From Tribonema minus (Eukaryota; Sar; Xanthophyceae; Tribonematales; Tribonemataceae), in assembly GCA_017506865.1 (NCBI GenBank), contig JAFCMP010000540.1:578776-642775 (forward strand): a stretch of 64,000 bases of DNA. Reading direction: 5' to 3'. A program made the translations under genes and the position numbers. Numbering within the stretch: the first letter of the stretch is position 1; each line of letters starts with the position of its first letter. Positions 1 to 12,400 of the stretch are shown here, piece after piece. Under the pieces are notes generated by a model, which saw only the letters and a list, made by a program, of their open reading frames with translations, ran no database searches and was not told where the DNA came from.

Positions 1-128
1 CTCCGAGAACGGCCCGAAGCGCTGCATACACAGTGCACACACAGTACACAGACAGTTCACGCACAGAACAGCGCAAACCCCAGCTCACCCGCGCGTCATG
101 TCCTCCGAGAACGGCCCGAAGCGCTGCA
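1..128. repeat. 26-bp exon fragment repeated across an intron edge
   Basis: Bases 1-26 repeat bases 103-128 exactly (spacing 102 bp). The right copy is kinase coding sequence (QRFGPFSE). The left copy lies beyond the GTGAGC donor and directly follows a GTATGCAG acceptor-like site at about 27-34 on the minus strand. Splicing to that site would shift the frame away from the kinase sequence, so the left copy looks like a non-coding duplicate, not the next exon. Confidence 0.7.
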
Positions 129-1574
129 GCAAACTAGACACACTGCCGCCTGGCACCCACTCCTGGAATATGCACAACTGGTCGTGCTCCTCGCGGATCT
201 CCGCGCCGAGGTACGAGACGATGTTCGGGTGCGAGAACGCGCGCATGAGCGCCATCTCGCGGTGCAGCTCGTGCAGGTCGCGGTCCGAGCCGCGCAGGCT
301 CAGCACCTTGACCGCCATGAGCGCGCCCGTCGCCTCGTTCAGCCCCATGTACACCACCCCAAATGACCCGCGCGCGATGCGGTTGCCGAGCTTCCACTTG
401 CCGGGCTGCACGCGCGCGCTGCCGCCGCCGCCGCCCCCGCGCCGCGCCGCCGCCGCGCCGCCGCTGCTGCGCACGTCGCCCACGGAGACGCAGCGGCGCT
501 CCGCGGCGAGCGCGTGCGCGCGTTCTGCACCGCCGCCGGCGCCCGGCGCGGAGTCGCGGCGGTGGTCCGCCAGCGACGGCGGCGCGGACGCCGACGTCGC
601 CTCAGTGCTCAGGCTGATGCGCAGGTGCGCGCCCCAGCGGTGCGGCAGCCGGAGCGCCGCGCCCCCCCCCCCGCGCCTGTGCCGCGGCCCGCCCCTCCCC
701 CCCGTCTTGCCCTCGGAGTCCGTCGCCGAGTCCCCCGAGCTGCTGGAAGAGGAGGACCCCCCCCTCAGAAAGCGCTTGCGGAGCCTCTGCAAGCTCGTCA
801 GCGCCGGCGGTGACGCTGCGCCGCCGTCGCTGTTGCCGCTGCGCTGCTGCTGGTGATGTTGCTTCTGCGGTGCCTGCTGCTGGAAGTGACGCGCGGGCGA
901 CGCGCACAGCGCATCGACTGCGCCGCCGAACGGCTGCTGCTGCTGCCGCCGCTGGTGGTCTGAAAAGACCTCCTGCAGCGAGGGGGCCTCTTGCGGCGGG
1001 ACAGCGGAGGCAACGCTGGCGGGGGCCGGGAAGAACGTGATCACGCCTCGCCGCCCCCCTCCAGAGCTTGATTTGCCGCTGCACGCGTCTGCATCTATGC
1101 TTTGGAGTGTCTGCAGAAGGTGGGCCTGCGCCTCGGCGCCAGTTATGCCCCAGCCTTCCAACTGGCTGGCGGTGATCTTGCTGAGCTCGCCCTGACCGTC
1201 GCAGTACACCCTGAAGGACACAAGCGGGGGTCCAAGTAACAGACTCGTGAGGCCTCCACGCACTGAAATGAGCGAACGCCGCCGAGAAAACAGCGCGACA
1301 ACTACGTTTGCAAAGTCTCTCACCTGAAATGATGCACAGCCGTGGACGCTGTGGGGGAGGGCACCCCCACTTCCGCCAACGCCTTCCGGAACGGATGCCA
1401 CCGGGGGGACCTCGCCTGCCTGCTGCTGCCGCCGCTGCTGCCGCTGCCGCAGTGAGATCCCTCACAGCTCACAGGCGCCGTCTCTGAGCGAGAACTCACC
1501 CATCCCGGCGGCGTCGCTACCGCAGCAAAATACGCGTCATCGACCGGAACTGTTGCAGACGCACCAGCCCCCAT
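1..1574 (-). CDS. MAP3K-like (STE11/ANP-type) protein kinase, N-terminal part
   Basis: The reading frame ends at the start of a kinase domain: a glycine-rich loop (IARGSFGVV, with Ala in place of the first Gly), the VAVK-type lysine (LMAVKVLSL), a helix-C Glu (LHREMALMRAFSHPNIV) and the hinge segment FQEWVPGGSVSSLL. This resembles plant ANP/NPK1 and other MAP3Ks, which phosphorylate MAP2Ks in the cytoplasm. The first Met is probably the MGAGAS start at 1574, a possible N-myristoylation signal. A likely intron runs 1495 to about 1420, and a second possible one about 1323-1217, though its phase does not close cleanly. The middle is low-complexity Ser/Gly/Arg/Gln-rich linker. A donor (GTGAGC) follows base 89, so the catalytic loop and activation segment lie beyond the window. 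A 26-bp piece of the exon recurs at 1-26. The family call is good; exon edges are approximate. Confidence 0.75.
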
Positions 1575-3360
1575 GCGTGCTTTAGAGATGGTGTCGTTGC
1601 GCCGTCGTCCATACCACACCCTTGCAAACAGCGCCAGCAGCGCAATGCTGTGCTTTCGCTCAAGGCAACTGGGCGTTCTGTTCCTGGAGGCGGCTAGTGT
1701 ACTGCCCCGCCCGCCCTTCTCAATCCCAACACGCCTATCAGCCAGCCGCACTACGTACTCAGCAGAGCTAGCTCAGCCAGCTGCTAGGGCGTTTGAGTGC
1801 AGGAGGTCACCCGCCGAGCGAAGAGACCACGTTCGGCTTTTCCAGGAGTCGCTGGTCGAGATGGATACACTGGTGTCCAGCAGCACTGGCACAGGCTGCT
1901 GATGGCAGGCTCCCGCTTCTGGTATGAACAGTTTGCCACTGCGAAGCGAGCGCCGCCGCTCCCCAAAGTGAAAAAAACTCCGACTTTCAAACGTTGTGTT
2001 CGCCAAAATTGAGAGTAACGGCAGCTGCTTCAAGGTCCTCTCTCATGACTAAAAAAACACACACCACACTCTTCACCACTCTCCCCCGAGCCCCCCGAGG
2101 AGCCACTTCCAACATCACTCTTTGAGCTTCAACCGACCGGCAGTTGAGAGGTGCTACTCCCTGCTTTCCTAGCAGATGGAGCAGATGGCCTCCGCTGCTC
2201 CTACTGGGACCGTTTTACACGCTGTGAGCTATGCCAGTGAGCTACTGTGAGTGATATACCCAGCACGAGGTGCAACCGCCAGAAAGAGGAACCGTGTGCT
2301 CTTGTGAGCAGCAAGTACTGCAAATGGCATATGCCCACACGTCGCCATCAGTTGATGCTGAGTACTTCAAAGCAATAAAAATGTTACTGTACTGTTGGGC
2401 ACGATGGACACAAAGTCGAAGACCTGCTGACTGCTACAGGTTCACCTGTCTGGCACAGCTCTTTCTTTTATTTGTGGCAGGCTAAGCAATTTGATCACGA
2501 CAACGCGACACAAACACTTCAAAGCAAGGAAAGCTAGAACACTAGTTACCAGTCTTTATATACACGCCACACTTCACTACAACATGCTCTATCCGTAAAT
2601 GCCCTTGTTTGCTGTATCCATGGGCGACGCTACTGTCACTGCAAGCTGACCTGCGCGCCGCAGGTCTGAAGAGATCTGCTGAGCATCAGCATCGTTGCTG
2701 AACGTCGCCTCACAGCGAGGCGTAAAGAGGCAGCTGCTGCTGCCGCCGCCAAGAGCACCTCACCACACACAGCATGACTGCTCGTGGCCATACGAAAGGG
2801 GATGGCGATGACAAGGGGGCTTGCACGGTGGGTGTCTGGCGGGCACGGGGGGGGGGGGGGGGGGGGGATAGCAGCGAGCAACGCGCCATAATCCGGTGGC
2901 TGTACGTCTGGCTACCTCTGGCCATGCAAGGTGGCAACTGCTTACACATATATATAGCGCCAAAGGGGAGCGCTGCGGCCACTGCTGGCAGATAATACTT
3001 ATCCTGCCCAGTGCAGAGCAGCCAAAGCCCACTCAGCAGCGCCCGGCGATGGTGCCGTTGAACCGCTCTGCGATCCAAACCCTGAAGGCGTGCTGCCCCC
3101 CCCCCCCGCCGTGAAGAGTACTGGAGGACCAGTGCTGTGGCGATGAGCACTGATGTGGCGCAGGCCAGCAGCAGCGCACGGCTGCCTCCGCTGCGAGGCT
3201 GCTGCTTCAAAGGCAGGCCTCGCCCGCACCAGTGCTGCAAGCAGCAGTTAGGACATGCTAAGGCCTAACCTTGGCGCCCGCAAGTGCGTATCTGCCCCGC
3301 TGCCCCCACCTCTTGTCCCCTCCCGCGCGCCCCCACCCCCCCCGCCGCCGTCCTACCAGG
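1575..3360. other. Intergenic interval, mostly without recognisable genes
   Basis: This lies between the kinase start and the end of the Rab gene, both on the minus strand. It holds a run of about 21 G at 2847-2867 and a C run near 3100. Apart from the doubtful membrane-segment ORF listed separately, I see no conserved protein in any frame. The kinase promoter presumably lies in its left part, but no motif is distinct enough to call. Confidence 0.5.
2710..3240 (-). CDS. Doubtful ORF with one hydrophobic segment
   Basis: An open frame follows an acceptor-like TGCTTGCAG at about 3241-3249. Its start encodes a basic segment and then a hydrophobic stretch (ALLLACATSVLIATALVLQY) ending in Arg, which would suit a membrane anchor. 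The rest is low-complexity and crosses a long G/C homopolymer, so its lower half is unlikely to be coding. It could be an extra terminal exon of the Rab gene just downstream of the Rab stop, a separate small gene, or chance. I do not recognise it. Confidence 0.2.
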   Translation of the reverse strand: MQHWCGRGLPLKQQPRSGGSRALLLACATSVLIATALVLQYSSRRGGGAARLQGLDRRAVQRHHRRALLSGLWLLCTGQDKYYLPAVAAALPFGAIYMCKQLPPCMARGSQTYSHRIMARCSLLSPPPPPPRARQTPTVQAPLSSPSPFVWPRAVMLCVVRCSWRRQQQLPLYASL

Positions 3361-6300
3361 TCATGCCTGCGCCCCGCACACGCACACATCCAGAGCGCGC
3401 CTCCTCTGCGCGCACGCGCTAGCTAATAGCGCACTTCTCGCTGCCCACTCGCGGCAGCCGCGACGCCGCGCCCTTGGCCCCCGCCACGGCCCCCCCTGCG
3501 CGCGCCCCCCCTGCCCCCCTCCGCCCCCCCCCCCGGCCCCCGCCGCCACCCCCCCTGCCCCCGCCGCCGCCGCAGCCTCCTGCTCCAGGCCCTCTACGAT
3601 CTCGCGCGCAAGCGTGTCAAAGGCGTCCTGCACGCCGGTGCCGTCCTTTGCGCTGACCTCGAAGTAGCGCACGCCGAATTCCTCGCCGACCTCGTTGCCA
3701 GCAGCGCTCGACACCTCGCGGTGCTCCGCGGGCAGGTCCACTTTGTTGCCGAGCAAGACCTGCGGCGGGGCGGGGGGGCGGGGGGGGGGGGGGAGGGGGG
3801 GGGGGGGACGTGGGCTGCGAGTTGCGCTGCTTGTACAGGGCCTGCGTGCCGCGGCAACAGTAGAAGCACGGTTGGGACCAGGCGTAGTTTACCTTCTGAG
3901 AGGGGGCGGGGCGGCCTTAGACGTACTTCCCTACACAGCAAGAGTGAGAGATATGCTCAGGAAGTCGTGCCAGTCGTGCTTGCACAAGGCATCGGGTCCC
4001 CTGCGCACATGTGAAAGCTCATTGCTGCATGTGACAGTTGCTGGCAGTGAGTGTATCGCGCTTGCGCAACACTCATATCCTGGGGAGCTGACCGTGACAC
4101 AAGAGAGGTATGCAGGGTGGGAGAAAGACGCGGGAGGGCTTGAGCGGAAGTGAGACTGGCAGCTCTCTGTGTTAGCCCTGAATGATCGCGTAGCATCGTT
4201 GACTGGCACCATCGAATTGCAACGCCCTTGCTTTGCCACCTACAGCTGCACCACCAAAACGGGCATCATGTAATATTGCATCAACGAGGGCTGCTGCTGA
4301 AGTGCAGATGGTTCGCCAAAGGACGACGAGAGCATTGCAATCGTAACCGCGATCCGTCGCAGCGCATCGTCTGCCAGCGCGGCGGTAGTTCACGTGTCTG
4401 ACTACTCATGACTCGTGATTCCCGAGTCCTGCAGAGACGAGTCGTGTCACAAACTCCCTATCTTCAGAACCACAATCGCTGCCAGCCCGCAGCGCCCGCA
4501 CAGCTGCAGTCCGCAAGGCGCGACGACAGCGGCGCACGCGGCAGCAGCAGCGGCAGCGGCAGCGGCGGCGGCGGCGGCGGCGGCGGCGCGCGTCCACCTT
4601 GGGCAGCGCCCTGCACGCCTTGAACAGTGATGCTCACAGCTCGAATCGCAACTTCAAACATGGCGCCAACATCTTCACCTGGAAGTTCACATCCCTCAGA
4701 CCTCAAGCTAGCGCGCACCTTGCAGATGCCCTCGCGCCCCGCCGCGGGCGCGTGCGTCTGTATGTTGGCGACCCAGTAGTTGACGTTCTTGAACGAGTCG
4801 GCGTCGGCGACGTCGTAGACGAGCGCGATGCCGTGCGCGCCGCGGTAGTACGCGCGCGTGATGACGTGGAACTTCTCCTGCCCCGCCGTGTCCCAGATCT
4901 GGCAGCGCACGCGGCGCCCGTTTATGTCGAGGTGGCGCACCTTGAAGTCCACGCCCGCCGTGGACAGCAGGTTCGGCGAGAAGTGGTCCTCCGTGTAGCG
5001 GAGCATCAGCGACGTCTTGCCCTGCGCGGGGGCGCGCGGGGGGGAGGGGCGCGTGCGCGGGGGGGGGGGGAGGGAGGGGGGAGGGGACATTCATGCATGC
5101 TTCTGTAGAGTATGTATACATGCGCGTGGGGGAGGTGCGGTTGGGGGGGAGGCGGGGATGAATATTCATGCATACTGCTATAGAGTATGTAAACATGTAC
5201 ATTCGCGCGCATCGCATGTGCCCGCAGTTTTTATCATGTGCACTACTGAAGAGACTATACGTGAACAACCGCGTGGCCCTGACATGGGAATCATGGGCTT
5301 TGTACTGTTTCTGGAGGCAGCAGCAGCTGTCGAACGACTGGCTCACACGAGTTTCACCAGTGCGTGTCTTTCTCATCCCAAATGCAGAACCACCGTATTC
5401 TGCTGCTCAAGTTCAAAGTGCACCTTCAGGTGCAGATCGACAGCAGGTGCTTGACAGGTCGTCACTGCATCTGCATGCAGGGTGCGTGCAGAAGGATGCC
5501 TTGCATGCGACGCAGACGCTCGCAGGACGTCAGTGCGGCACTGCAGCGAGATCGGTTTACAGTGATCAGAAGGCTGATGCACGTATTCTGATGAATGAAC
5601 CCCTGTGAGTAACCAACCCTAACCCTACCCCTAATCCTGGCCCCCCGCAACTGTGCCTCCATGGCGCACCGCACGCGCGGGATGGCGGTCATGACTGCCG
5701 CGTGCATGTGCTGCAGCGCATGGCATGCGCATGGCTGAGCACTTGCAGTGAAGCCTTGAGCACTGTCACTGATATATCGCCTGCTGACAGGGCGCCGCTG
5801 CTACGGAGCGAGTTTGCCATAGCCCGTGCGCACCTGATGTTGATGCGAGAACGCACAGGTGCCGCTGCGCGTAACACACGCGCTAGCACAGCCTGCATCA
5901 CAGAGACTGCCTGAAGTTGAAGAGCACCTCTCGATAGTATGCCTGTCGTGAGCTGACGCAGCAGCAGCAGCAATGTTGCTGGCACCGGTGCTGCAGCGGC
6001 GCCGCTGTCGCAGCGCCGGTGCCGTGCATCCGCTGCAGCCACGTCTTCGGGTCTCTGGGGCGCTCCTGCTCATGAAGCACCCGCCAAGAATGAAGCGCTG
6101 CTGACACGCGCGCTTCCTCACCAGTCCAGAAACTCTAGCTGACCAAGTACAAAGCTGTCACGGCACTCACCACGCCGGAGTCGCCGAGCAGCAGTATGCG
6201 TATCGTCATGTCCGCCTGCCCCTCGCCCTTGCGCCGCAGCGCCTCCTTCGCCTTCCTCTCCTCCTCCGCCTGCCGCTTCTCCTCCTCCAGGTCCGCGAGC

Positions 6301-6815
6301 TCCTGCTGCGTGAGGTGCGCCCCCCCCGCGTGCCCCTCCAGATTAGACACTATGTACAGCGTCTTCTTCGAGAGCCCCCCTGCGGGTCCCTTCCCCTTGC
6401 CCGCCCTCTTCCCCTTGCGAGGCCCCCGCGCCTTGCCCCCCTCGCCAACCCTGCCGCTGGCGGCGACGGGCGCTGCGCTGGCGACACCGGCACCGGAGCC
6501 GCCAGATGCAGGGGGATTGTCGCCAGCCTGCGGCAGCGGTAACCGCGCGTCTGAGTCCTCCTCCCTGTCGCTGCTGCTGCTGCCGCCCTCGCTGCCCTCG
6601 CTGTCTGTATCCCACGCTTCGGGCTCATTGACTTCCTGCTGCTGCTGCCTGTGCTCCACATGCTGCTGCACCGGCTCCGCCTCGAATAGCCGCTGCTGCT
6701 GCTGCTGCTGCTGCTGCAGCGGGACGCTTTCTTGCAAGGGAGGGGAGCCCGGGGTCACGCACTTCGCCGCCAAGGGCTTTCGCTGCAGCACCGCTTGGTC
6801 ATCTGCGAATTGCAT
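3361..6815 (-). CDS. Rab-family small GTPase with long N-terminal extension (3 exons)
   Basis: Exons 6815-6171, 5021-4719 and 3759-3361 join in phase 0 to about 447 residues. The G domain is complete: GDSGVGKTS (P loop, split by intron 1 before GKTS), switch I Thr in STAGVDFKVR, WDTAGQE, NKVD and EVSAKDG. It is closest in style to Rab8/10-type GTPases, which direct vesicle traffic on membranes. About 200 residues precede it, with a poly-Gln run, an acidic Ser-rich stretch, a Lys/Gly-rich basic block and a charged helix (LADLEEEKRQAEEERKAKEA) likely to form a coiled coil. Most Rabs have only a few residues there. The tail is Gly/Ala-rich and ends CVCGAQA, where Cys-x-Cys could be the geranylgeranylated pair. 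Intron 1 (5022-6170) and intron 2 (3760-4718) are long and contain homopolymers. The G-domain exons are secure; the start Met and last exon end are less so. Confidence 0.85.
5078..5205. repeat. Intronic tandem duplication upstream of Rab exon 2
   Basis: Two imperfect copies of a segment around ATTCATGCAT...AGAGTATGTA lie at about 5088-5130 and 5158-5202, separated by G-rich sequence, just beyond the acceptor of Rab exon 2. The copies do not include exon sequence. Confidence 0.6.
5607..5640. repeat. Interstitial telomere-like CCCTAA tract
   Basis: A short run of CCCTAA-type units (AACCCTAACCCTACCCCTAA) sits inside Rab intron 1. Similar tracts recur elsewhere in the window. Confidence 0.6.
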
Positions 6816-8215
6816 GCCTCCTGATGCTAGCCTGCCTCACGCCAGCAGCATGCAGGGCTGGCGCGAGTGTCCCTGCCCTAGCCTCGTGCTTGGTGCTGCT
6901 CGCAAGCCCAGCAGCAGCGCAACTTCAGCTGGCTTGCTCGGGTTGTTAGGCAGCAGTGTATATGCAATTCGCTTGACCGCTCTGTCAGGAGGACTGCACC
7001 GCAAAGGCGTTGCTGCTCGCTCGCTTTATATCGCTGCCACAGTGAAGATGCCTCCAAAGCTGGTTTGACAGAGTAGCGTCAAGGCAGGTAGATGGCTTGA
7101 CAAGCAGCGCGCAGGTCTCCTTTTAATTGCAGCCCCAAGCGCGCCACTGCTATGAGGTGCAGCGCACCAAAAAAAAAAAACACCTTGCTGAGCGCTGGTT
7201 TAAATAGTTGATGTTGAAAAAAAACAAAAAACAAGAAAATAAATGGAGAGAGGGAGAGTGTGCTGGGCTGGCAAGCAAACCAAGCTGAGCAAGGGGTCCA
7301 TTGTAGAACCTCGTCATTGCTGCACATCTGCTGCGTTACTTTGTGTAAAGGTAACTACGCACCGGAAAATGTGAGCTTTCATCCCTGCTCTCCCAATGGA
7401 CGTGATGCATGCATAAACATGGCGCAGCGCACACGCCAACAGCTCTGCTGTCAGCCTGCAGTTTTCATCCATGTGCCTGCAAAACATCAAAACTGCAAAA
7501 CGTCCAAACGCGTGTGACATACAGTACCAGGTGTAACGTGACAACAGGATATTATGAGGGGGGAGGTAATCTGAGTGGGAAGGGGGTGAGGCGCCGCCCG
7601 GGCAGCTAGACTGCAAAATCTCTGCTCTTGTGACGCGGTCACGTGAAGTGGCGCGCCGCCGAGTTCTGCTGCCGCTGCTGCTGTGGTGATTTCGCTGATG
7701 ATCGGGCAAGTACTGCATATTCCTTGTGGCTACGTCATAAACTATCAAAGGGGGTGCCGCAGCGGGCAGGGGGGGGGGGGGAGGGGGCCTGCGCCGGGTG
7801 CGCCAACGCTCAGCCTCAGCTTGGTGACTGAACGCTGACGCTCGCCGCGCGCGTCTCATATTGCTGGCCACGAACGCGCCACGAACGCGCCCCCCTCCGC
7901 GTAATGACCCACCCCCCCCCCCCCCAGCGCCATCTCTGCGGCCAAAACCTAAGCACAAACTTCCTTTGCTCCTGCGGGTGCAGCGCGCACTACCTGTAAG
8001 GGCCTGCCTGGTGCTAAATAATAGGGTACAGCGCACCGTGCGTGCGATTCGTCTGTACACGCGTGCAGACGGCCACAGGCTTCTGCGGTGACGAACACGG
8101 GGGTAGGTATGTTGTTGGTGCGGGCGGCGGGGTGAGAGACGACGGCCACCCCGCGCCCGGAGGATCGCCCGCTCCATTCGATTGGTGCTGCACGCGGAGC
8201 CCGCCATCTTCGCGC
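6816..8215. other. Intergenic interval
   Basis: This lies between the end of the MYB gene and the start of the Rab gene, both on minus. A long minus-strand frame crosses 7314-8219, but it is Arg-rich low-complexity sequence through G and C homopolymers (about 7771-7783 and 7908-7925) and shows no family motif. I see no gene here. Confidence 0.5.
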
Positions 8216-9437
8216 TCATGCGGTGCAGCGCTCAGAAGACGTGGTGCGCTGCAGGCGCGGCGGCGACTGCGCCATCACGTCGCCGTGCGCTGCCGCCGCC
8301 GCCGCCGCCGCCTGCTCCGGCGCCGCCGCTACGCCGAGCAGCTGCTGCTGAAAGCCATTCTGCGCCGCGGGCGCCGCCGCTTCCGCCTCCGCCACCGCAG
8401 CCGCGAGCATTTCCGTGCCGCCCACCTCATCGTCCGTCGGGAACACCGACATGAACGCCGACATGGCGGCGTCGTCTGCGGGGTCCATCATGCCGCCCTC
8501 GCCGAGAGGCGTCGGCAGCAGCGGCGACGCCGACATCATCGCGCGCACCTCCGCGACCATCTGCTGCGACGACATGTGCGCGTCGGGCATGGCGAAGGCT
8601 GCGCCGGCTGCGGCGGCGCCAGCGGCAGCGGCCTGCGCGCCTGCGGGCGGCGCCTGCTGCAGCTGCTGCGCGGTGTCTAGCGGCTGCCGCAGGTGCAAAG
8701 GCGTGGGCTGCTGCAGCATTGGCTGCTGCTGCTGCTGCTGCTGCAGGGGAGGCGTGGCACGAGCGGCGGCCGCTGCCGCCTGCTGCGCCTGCTGCTGCTG
8801 GAGGTGCGCCTGCTGGTGGTGCTGCTGCATCTGCTGTTGCTGCTGCTGCTGAAGCTGCTGCTGCTGCTGTAGCTGCATTTGCTGCTGCTGTTGCTGCTGC
8901 TGCTGAAGCTGCTGTTGCTGCTGCTGCTGTTGCTGCTGAAGGTGGGCCTGCTGCTGCTGCAGCTGCGCCTGCTGCTGCTGATGCATGTGCTGCTGCATCT
9001 GCGCCTGGTGCTGCTGCTGTTGCACCTGCTGCTGGAAGCTGGCGCCCGCTGCCGCTGCCTGCTCTGATGCGGCATCGCTCGACATCTGCATAGGGTCCAG
9101 CACACTCGTCATGGACGGCGGCAGTCCGGAGAGAGACCGTGTGTGCGCATTGACCATGCCGGCAAGTGCACTGTGAGACCCCGAGTGACTCATGCTGCTC
9201 AGTGAGGTGCTCCTCTCCATCGATGGCGGCTGCTGCTGCACGGACATCGAGAATGACATGGCAGGCGATGTGTTGGCATCAGACTGCTGCTGCACATGCA
9301 GCATTGCTGCCGCTGTCGCCGGCGGCTGGTGCGGCGGGTGGTGCACAGCTGCAGACTGCATGGCGTGCAGCTGGTGCTGCTGCTGTGCCGCGGCCATCTG
9401 CGCTGCCGTCGCCATCTGATGCTGGTGCTGCGTCATC

Positions 9438-9475
<38 letters not shown>

Positions 9476-12400
9476 CGGGGCGTGCTGCTGCTGCTGCGAC
9501 TGCAAGGGCATCTGTTGCAAGCCCTGCGGCGGCGGTGGCGCAAGCGCGCCGCTGCCCGACATCGCCCCCAGCGGTAGAGGCGGCGCCAGCGTCTGCAGCA
9601 GCGCTGACTGGTGCTGCTGCTGCTGCTGCTGCTGCGGGGGGGCAATGACAGAGACATCAGCAGCCATAACAGCAGCACTGCCGTCCGCGCGCGGCGCCTG
9701 CGCCGCGGGCGGCGGCGGCGGCGTGGGCGCGGCGATGCCCGTGCGCTGGAACTTGTCGATGAGCTGCTTCATGATGCTGCGCTGGGCCTCGTTGTTGAGG
9801 TAGCGGAAGTACGGCAGCATGTCGAGCGGAACGCGCTCGTTCGGCTGCATGCCCGTGCCCATCGTCTGGCGCGTCGCGCGCACCGCCTGGCTCACCGGCG
9901 ACTCCGCGGGCTGCTCCGGCTGCTGCTGCTGCCGGTAGCTGCGCGGCGTCGCCATCGCGTCGTCGCCGCCGCCGCCAAAATGGTTCTGCACCGGACCAAG
10001 CAGCAGCTGCGACAGCGTCGCGGTGGAGGGACTCTGCATAGCGCCGCTGTGCGCGTCCAGTGCCGTGTCGATGAGCGGTGGCCGCAGCTTCGCGGCGGAG
10101 CTGTCTATCAGAAAGCCCATGTGGCCCTGCGGCGGCAGCGCCTGCCGCAGCGGCGGCTGCTGCTGCTGCTGCACCGCCGGCGGCGGCGGCGCCAGGGGCT
10201 GCGCGAATGACGTCTGCGAGTGCTGCCGCGGCAGCGCGGGTGCTAGCGACTGCAGCGAACCAGCAGCGCGCATCGGCGGCGGTGGCTGCATCACGCCTCC
10301 CAGGCCAGGCACAACTGCCGGCGCAGCAACTGGCGGCACCTGCTGCTGCTGCTGCTGCTGCTGCTGCAGAGGCGGCGGCAGGGACCCGGAGGGGGCGCGC
10401 AAGTCCACATCCATCGCCATGGGGTTCTGGGCCATGGACGCCTGCATCATCGACGGCACGGAAGAAAGCAGCTGCAAGGGCGCGGGAGGCTGCAGCAGCA
10501 GCTGCTGCTGCTGCTGCTGTGCTGCCGCCGCCTGCTGCTGCTGCTGCTGCATGTGCTGCGTCGCCGCCGCCGCCGCCGCCGCCTGATGCTCCTGCAGCAG
10601 CTGCTGCTGCGCGCGCTGGTCCTGCTGCAGCTTCAGCGACATCTCCTCGAGCTGGCGCTGCTCGCGCTGCTGCTGCTGCATGAGCCGCAGCTGCTGCTCC
10701 TCCTGCTGGCGCCGCAGCGCCTCCAGCTGCCCCGCCTGCTCCCGCTGCACGTCCATCTGGGCCTGCTGGTGACAACCGCGCACCGGCAGCGTGAGAGGCG
10801 GCACATGTGCACATACGCATCGCAAGGGGAGCGCTGCGGTTGCTGCATGCGATGCGCACTATGGACGAAGGGCTTTTAGGAATCGTATCATCCAGGGTTT
10901 GTCATAGGGCATATCATGGTGACGCTGGCCATGCCTTAAGCTTGAAGTTGAGTCATACTTCAAGTACTGTGCAGGCTCGTCTCGCATGCCACTCGACTGA
11001 GCCTTGCGTTGTACAACTTGACTTCACTAGCCGCTGAACCCGCACTAATCACGCACCGTGGCAGCAACACGCTGCAGGTCTTCTGCACTGCAGACACGAC
11101 CTATCATCACGCACCAGGGGCCTGGATATGCGCAAGCGCAGCAGGGCGAAGCTGGAGCGAGCCAACCCTAAACTGCGAGCACGACTGCGAAGAGAATGAC
11201 GAGCACGCCGCCAAGCGCGCCTCGACAATAATGTAATCATCACCTGTGCCGCGAGCGTGTCCGCCGACGGCGGCGCCGCCGGGTCCGGAAAGAATTGCTG
11301 CGACATCCCCGCGCGCGTCAGCGCAGGCACCACCTGCTGCTGCTGGCCCGCCGCCGCCTGCGCCTGCATGCCGGCGTACGGACTGCCCGAGGACTGCGGG
11401 TGCTGCGGCGGCAGCCCCGGCGATGTCGCTGTCTGCGGGTGCTGCGGCGGGAGCCCCGGGGAGACCCCCTGCTGGGGGTGTTGGGGGGCCAGCGCGGGGG
11501 ATACGCTGCTCGACTGCGGGTGCTGCGGGGGGAGCCCCGGGGAGATGGTCGACTGCGGGTGCTGCGGCGGCAGGCCCGGCGACACGCGCTGCTGCTGCTG
11601 CTGCTGCTGCGAGCCGAGCGTCGGCGAGACGCGCGCGCCCTGTTCTGCCGCCGCCTGCTGCTGCTGCTGCTGCGCGAGGCTGCCGCCGCCGCCGCCGCCG
11701 CTGCCGTCCAACGTGTTAAGCCCGTGCTGCTGCGACGACAGCTGCATGCCCGCAATGCCCATGCTCACGCTGCCGTCGCTGCCGCCGGAGAGGCGCCTGT
11801 CGAGCTGCGGCTGCTGCTGCTGCTGCTGCAGCGCGCTGTTGAGCGCTGACAGCTGCGCCAAGCTGTCGCGCGGCGCGGTGGTGAGCTGGCCGAGGCACGA
11901 GCGGCTGTCCCTGCGCGGCAGGCCGGGCGGCAGCAGCGACGACGCCTGCTGCTGCGCGTGCGTCTGCTGGAAAGGGTTCGAGGACAGCGCCGCGCCGCCC
12001 GTGGGGAACAGGTCGGGGACGGCGGGCGGCTGCGGCGACGACGACGCCGACGCGCCTGGCGTGCGCTGCATCAGCAGGTGCTCCATGTCTTCCACCTGAG
12101 GCGCGCGCGCATGCGAACGCTACACGTATTCAGCCATCGATGGTGGAGTGCTGTGGCCCGGAAGAATCTACATGCAGGTGTGGGGTTGGATGGGGCTTGA
12201 GCGGCGCTGGCGCACGCCGGCGCGCGTGCGACGGTGGTGGTGACTTCAATGGTGACGCACTTGGAGCCCCACGGCGTGGCAGCGCATGATGCAGCCTAAA
12301 GTAGTTTGATTACTATCGACCGTGGAAACAAGGCACGTGCTGCAGCTGCGGTTCATCGCCGCTGCCGCCGTCGTTTGCGCCGCCGCCGCTGCTGCTGCTG

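Noticed and set aside
7314-8219. 301-codon minus-strand frame upstream of the Rab gene
   Set aside because: It is Arg-rich low-complexity sequence through poly-G and poly-C tracts with no family motif. It is likely a GC-rich chance frame.
8415-10683. Poly-Cys, poly-Leu and poly-Ala frames opposite the Q-rich MYB exon
   Set aside because: CAG repeats read on the other strand or in other phases give Cys, Leu or Ala runs. The minus Gln frame belongs to a phase-consistent gene.
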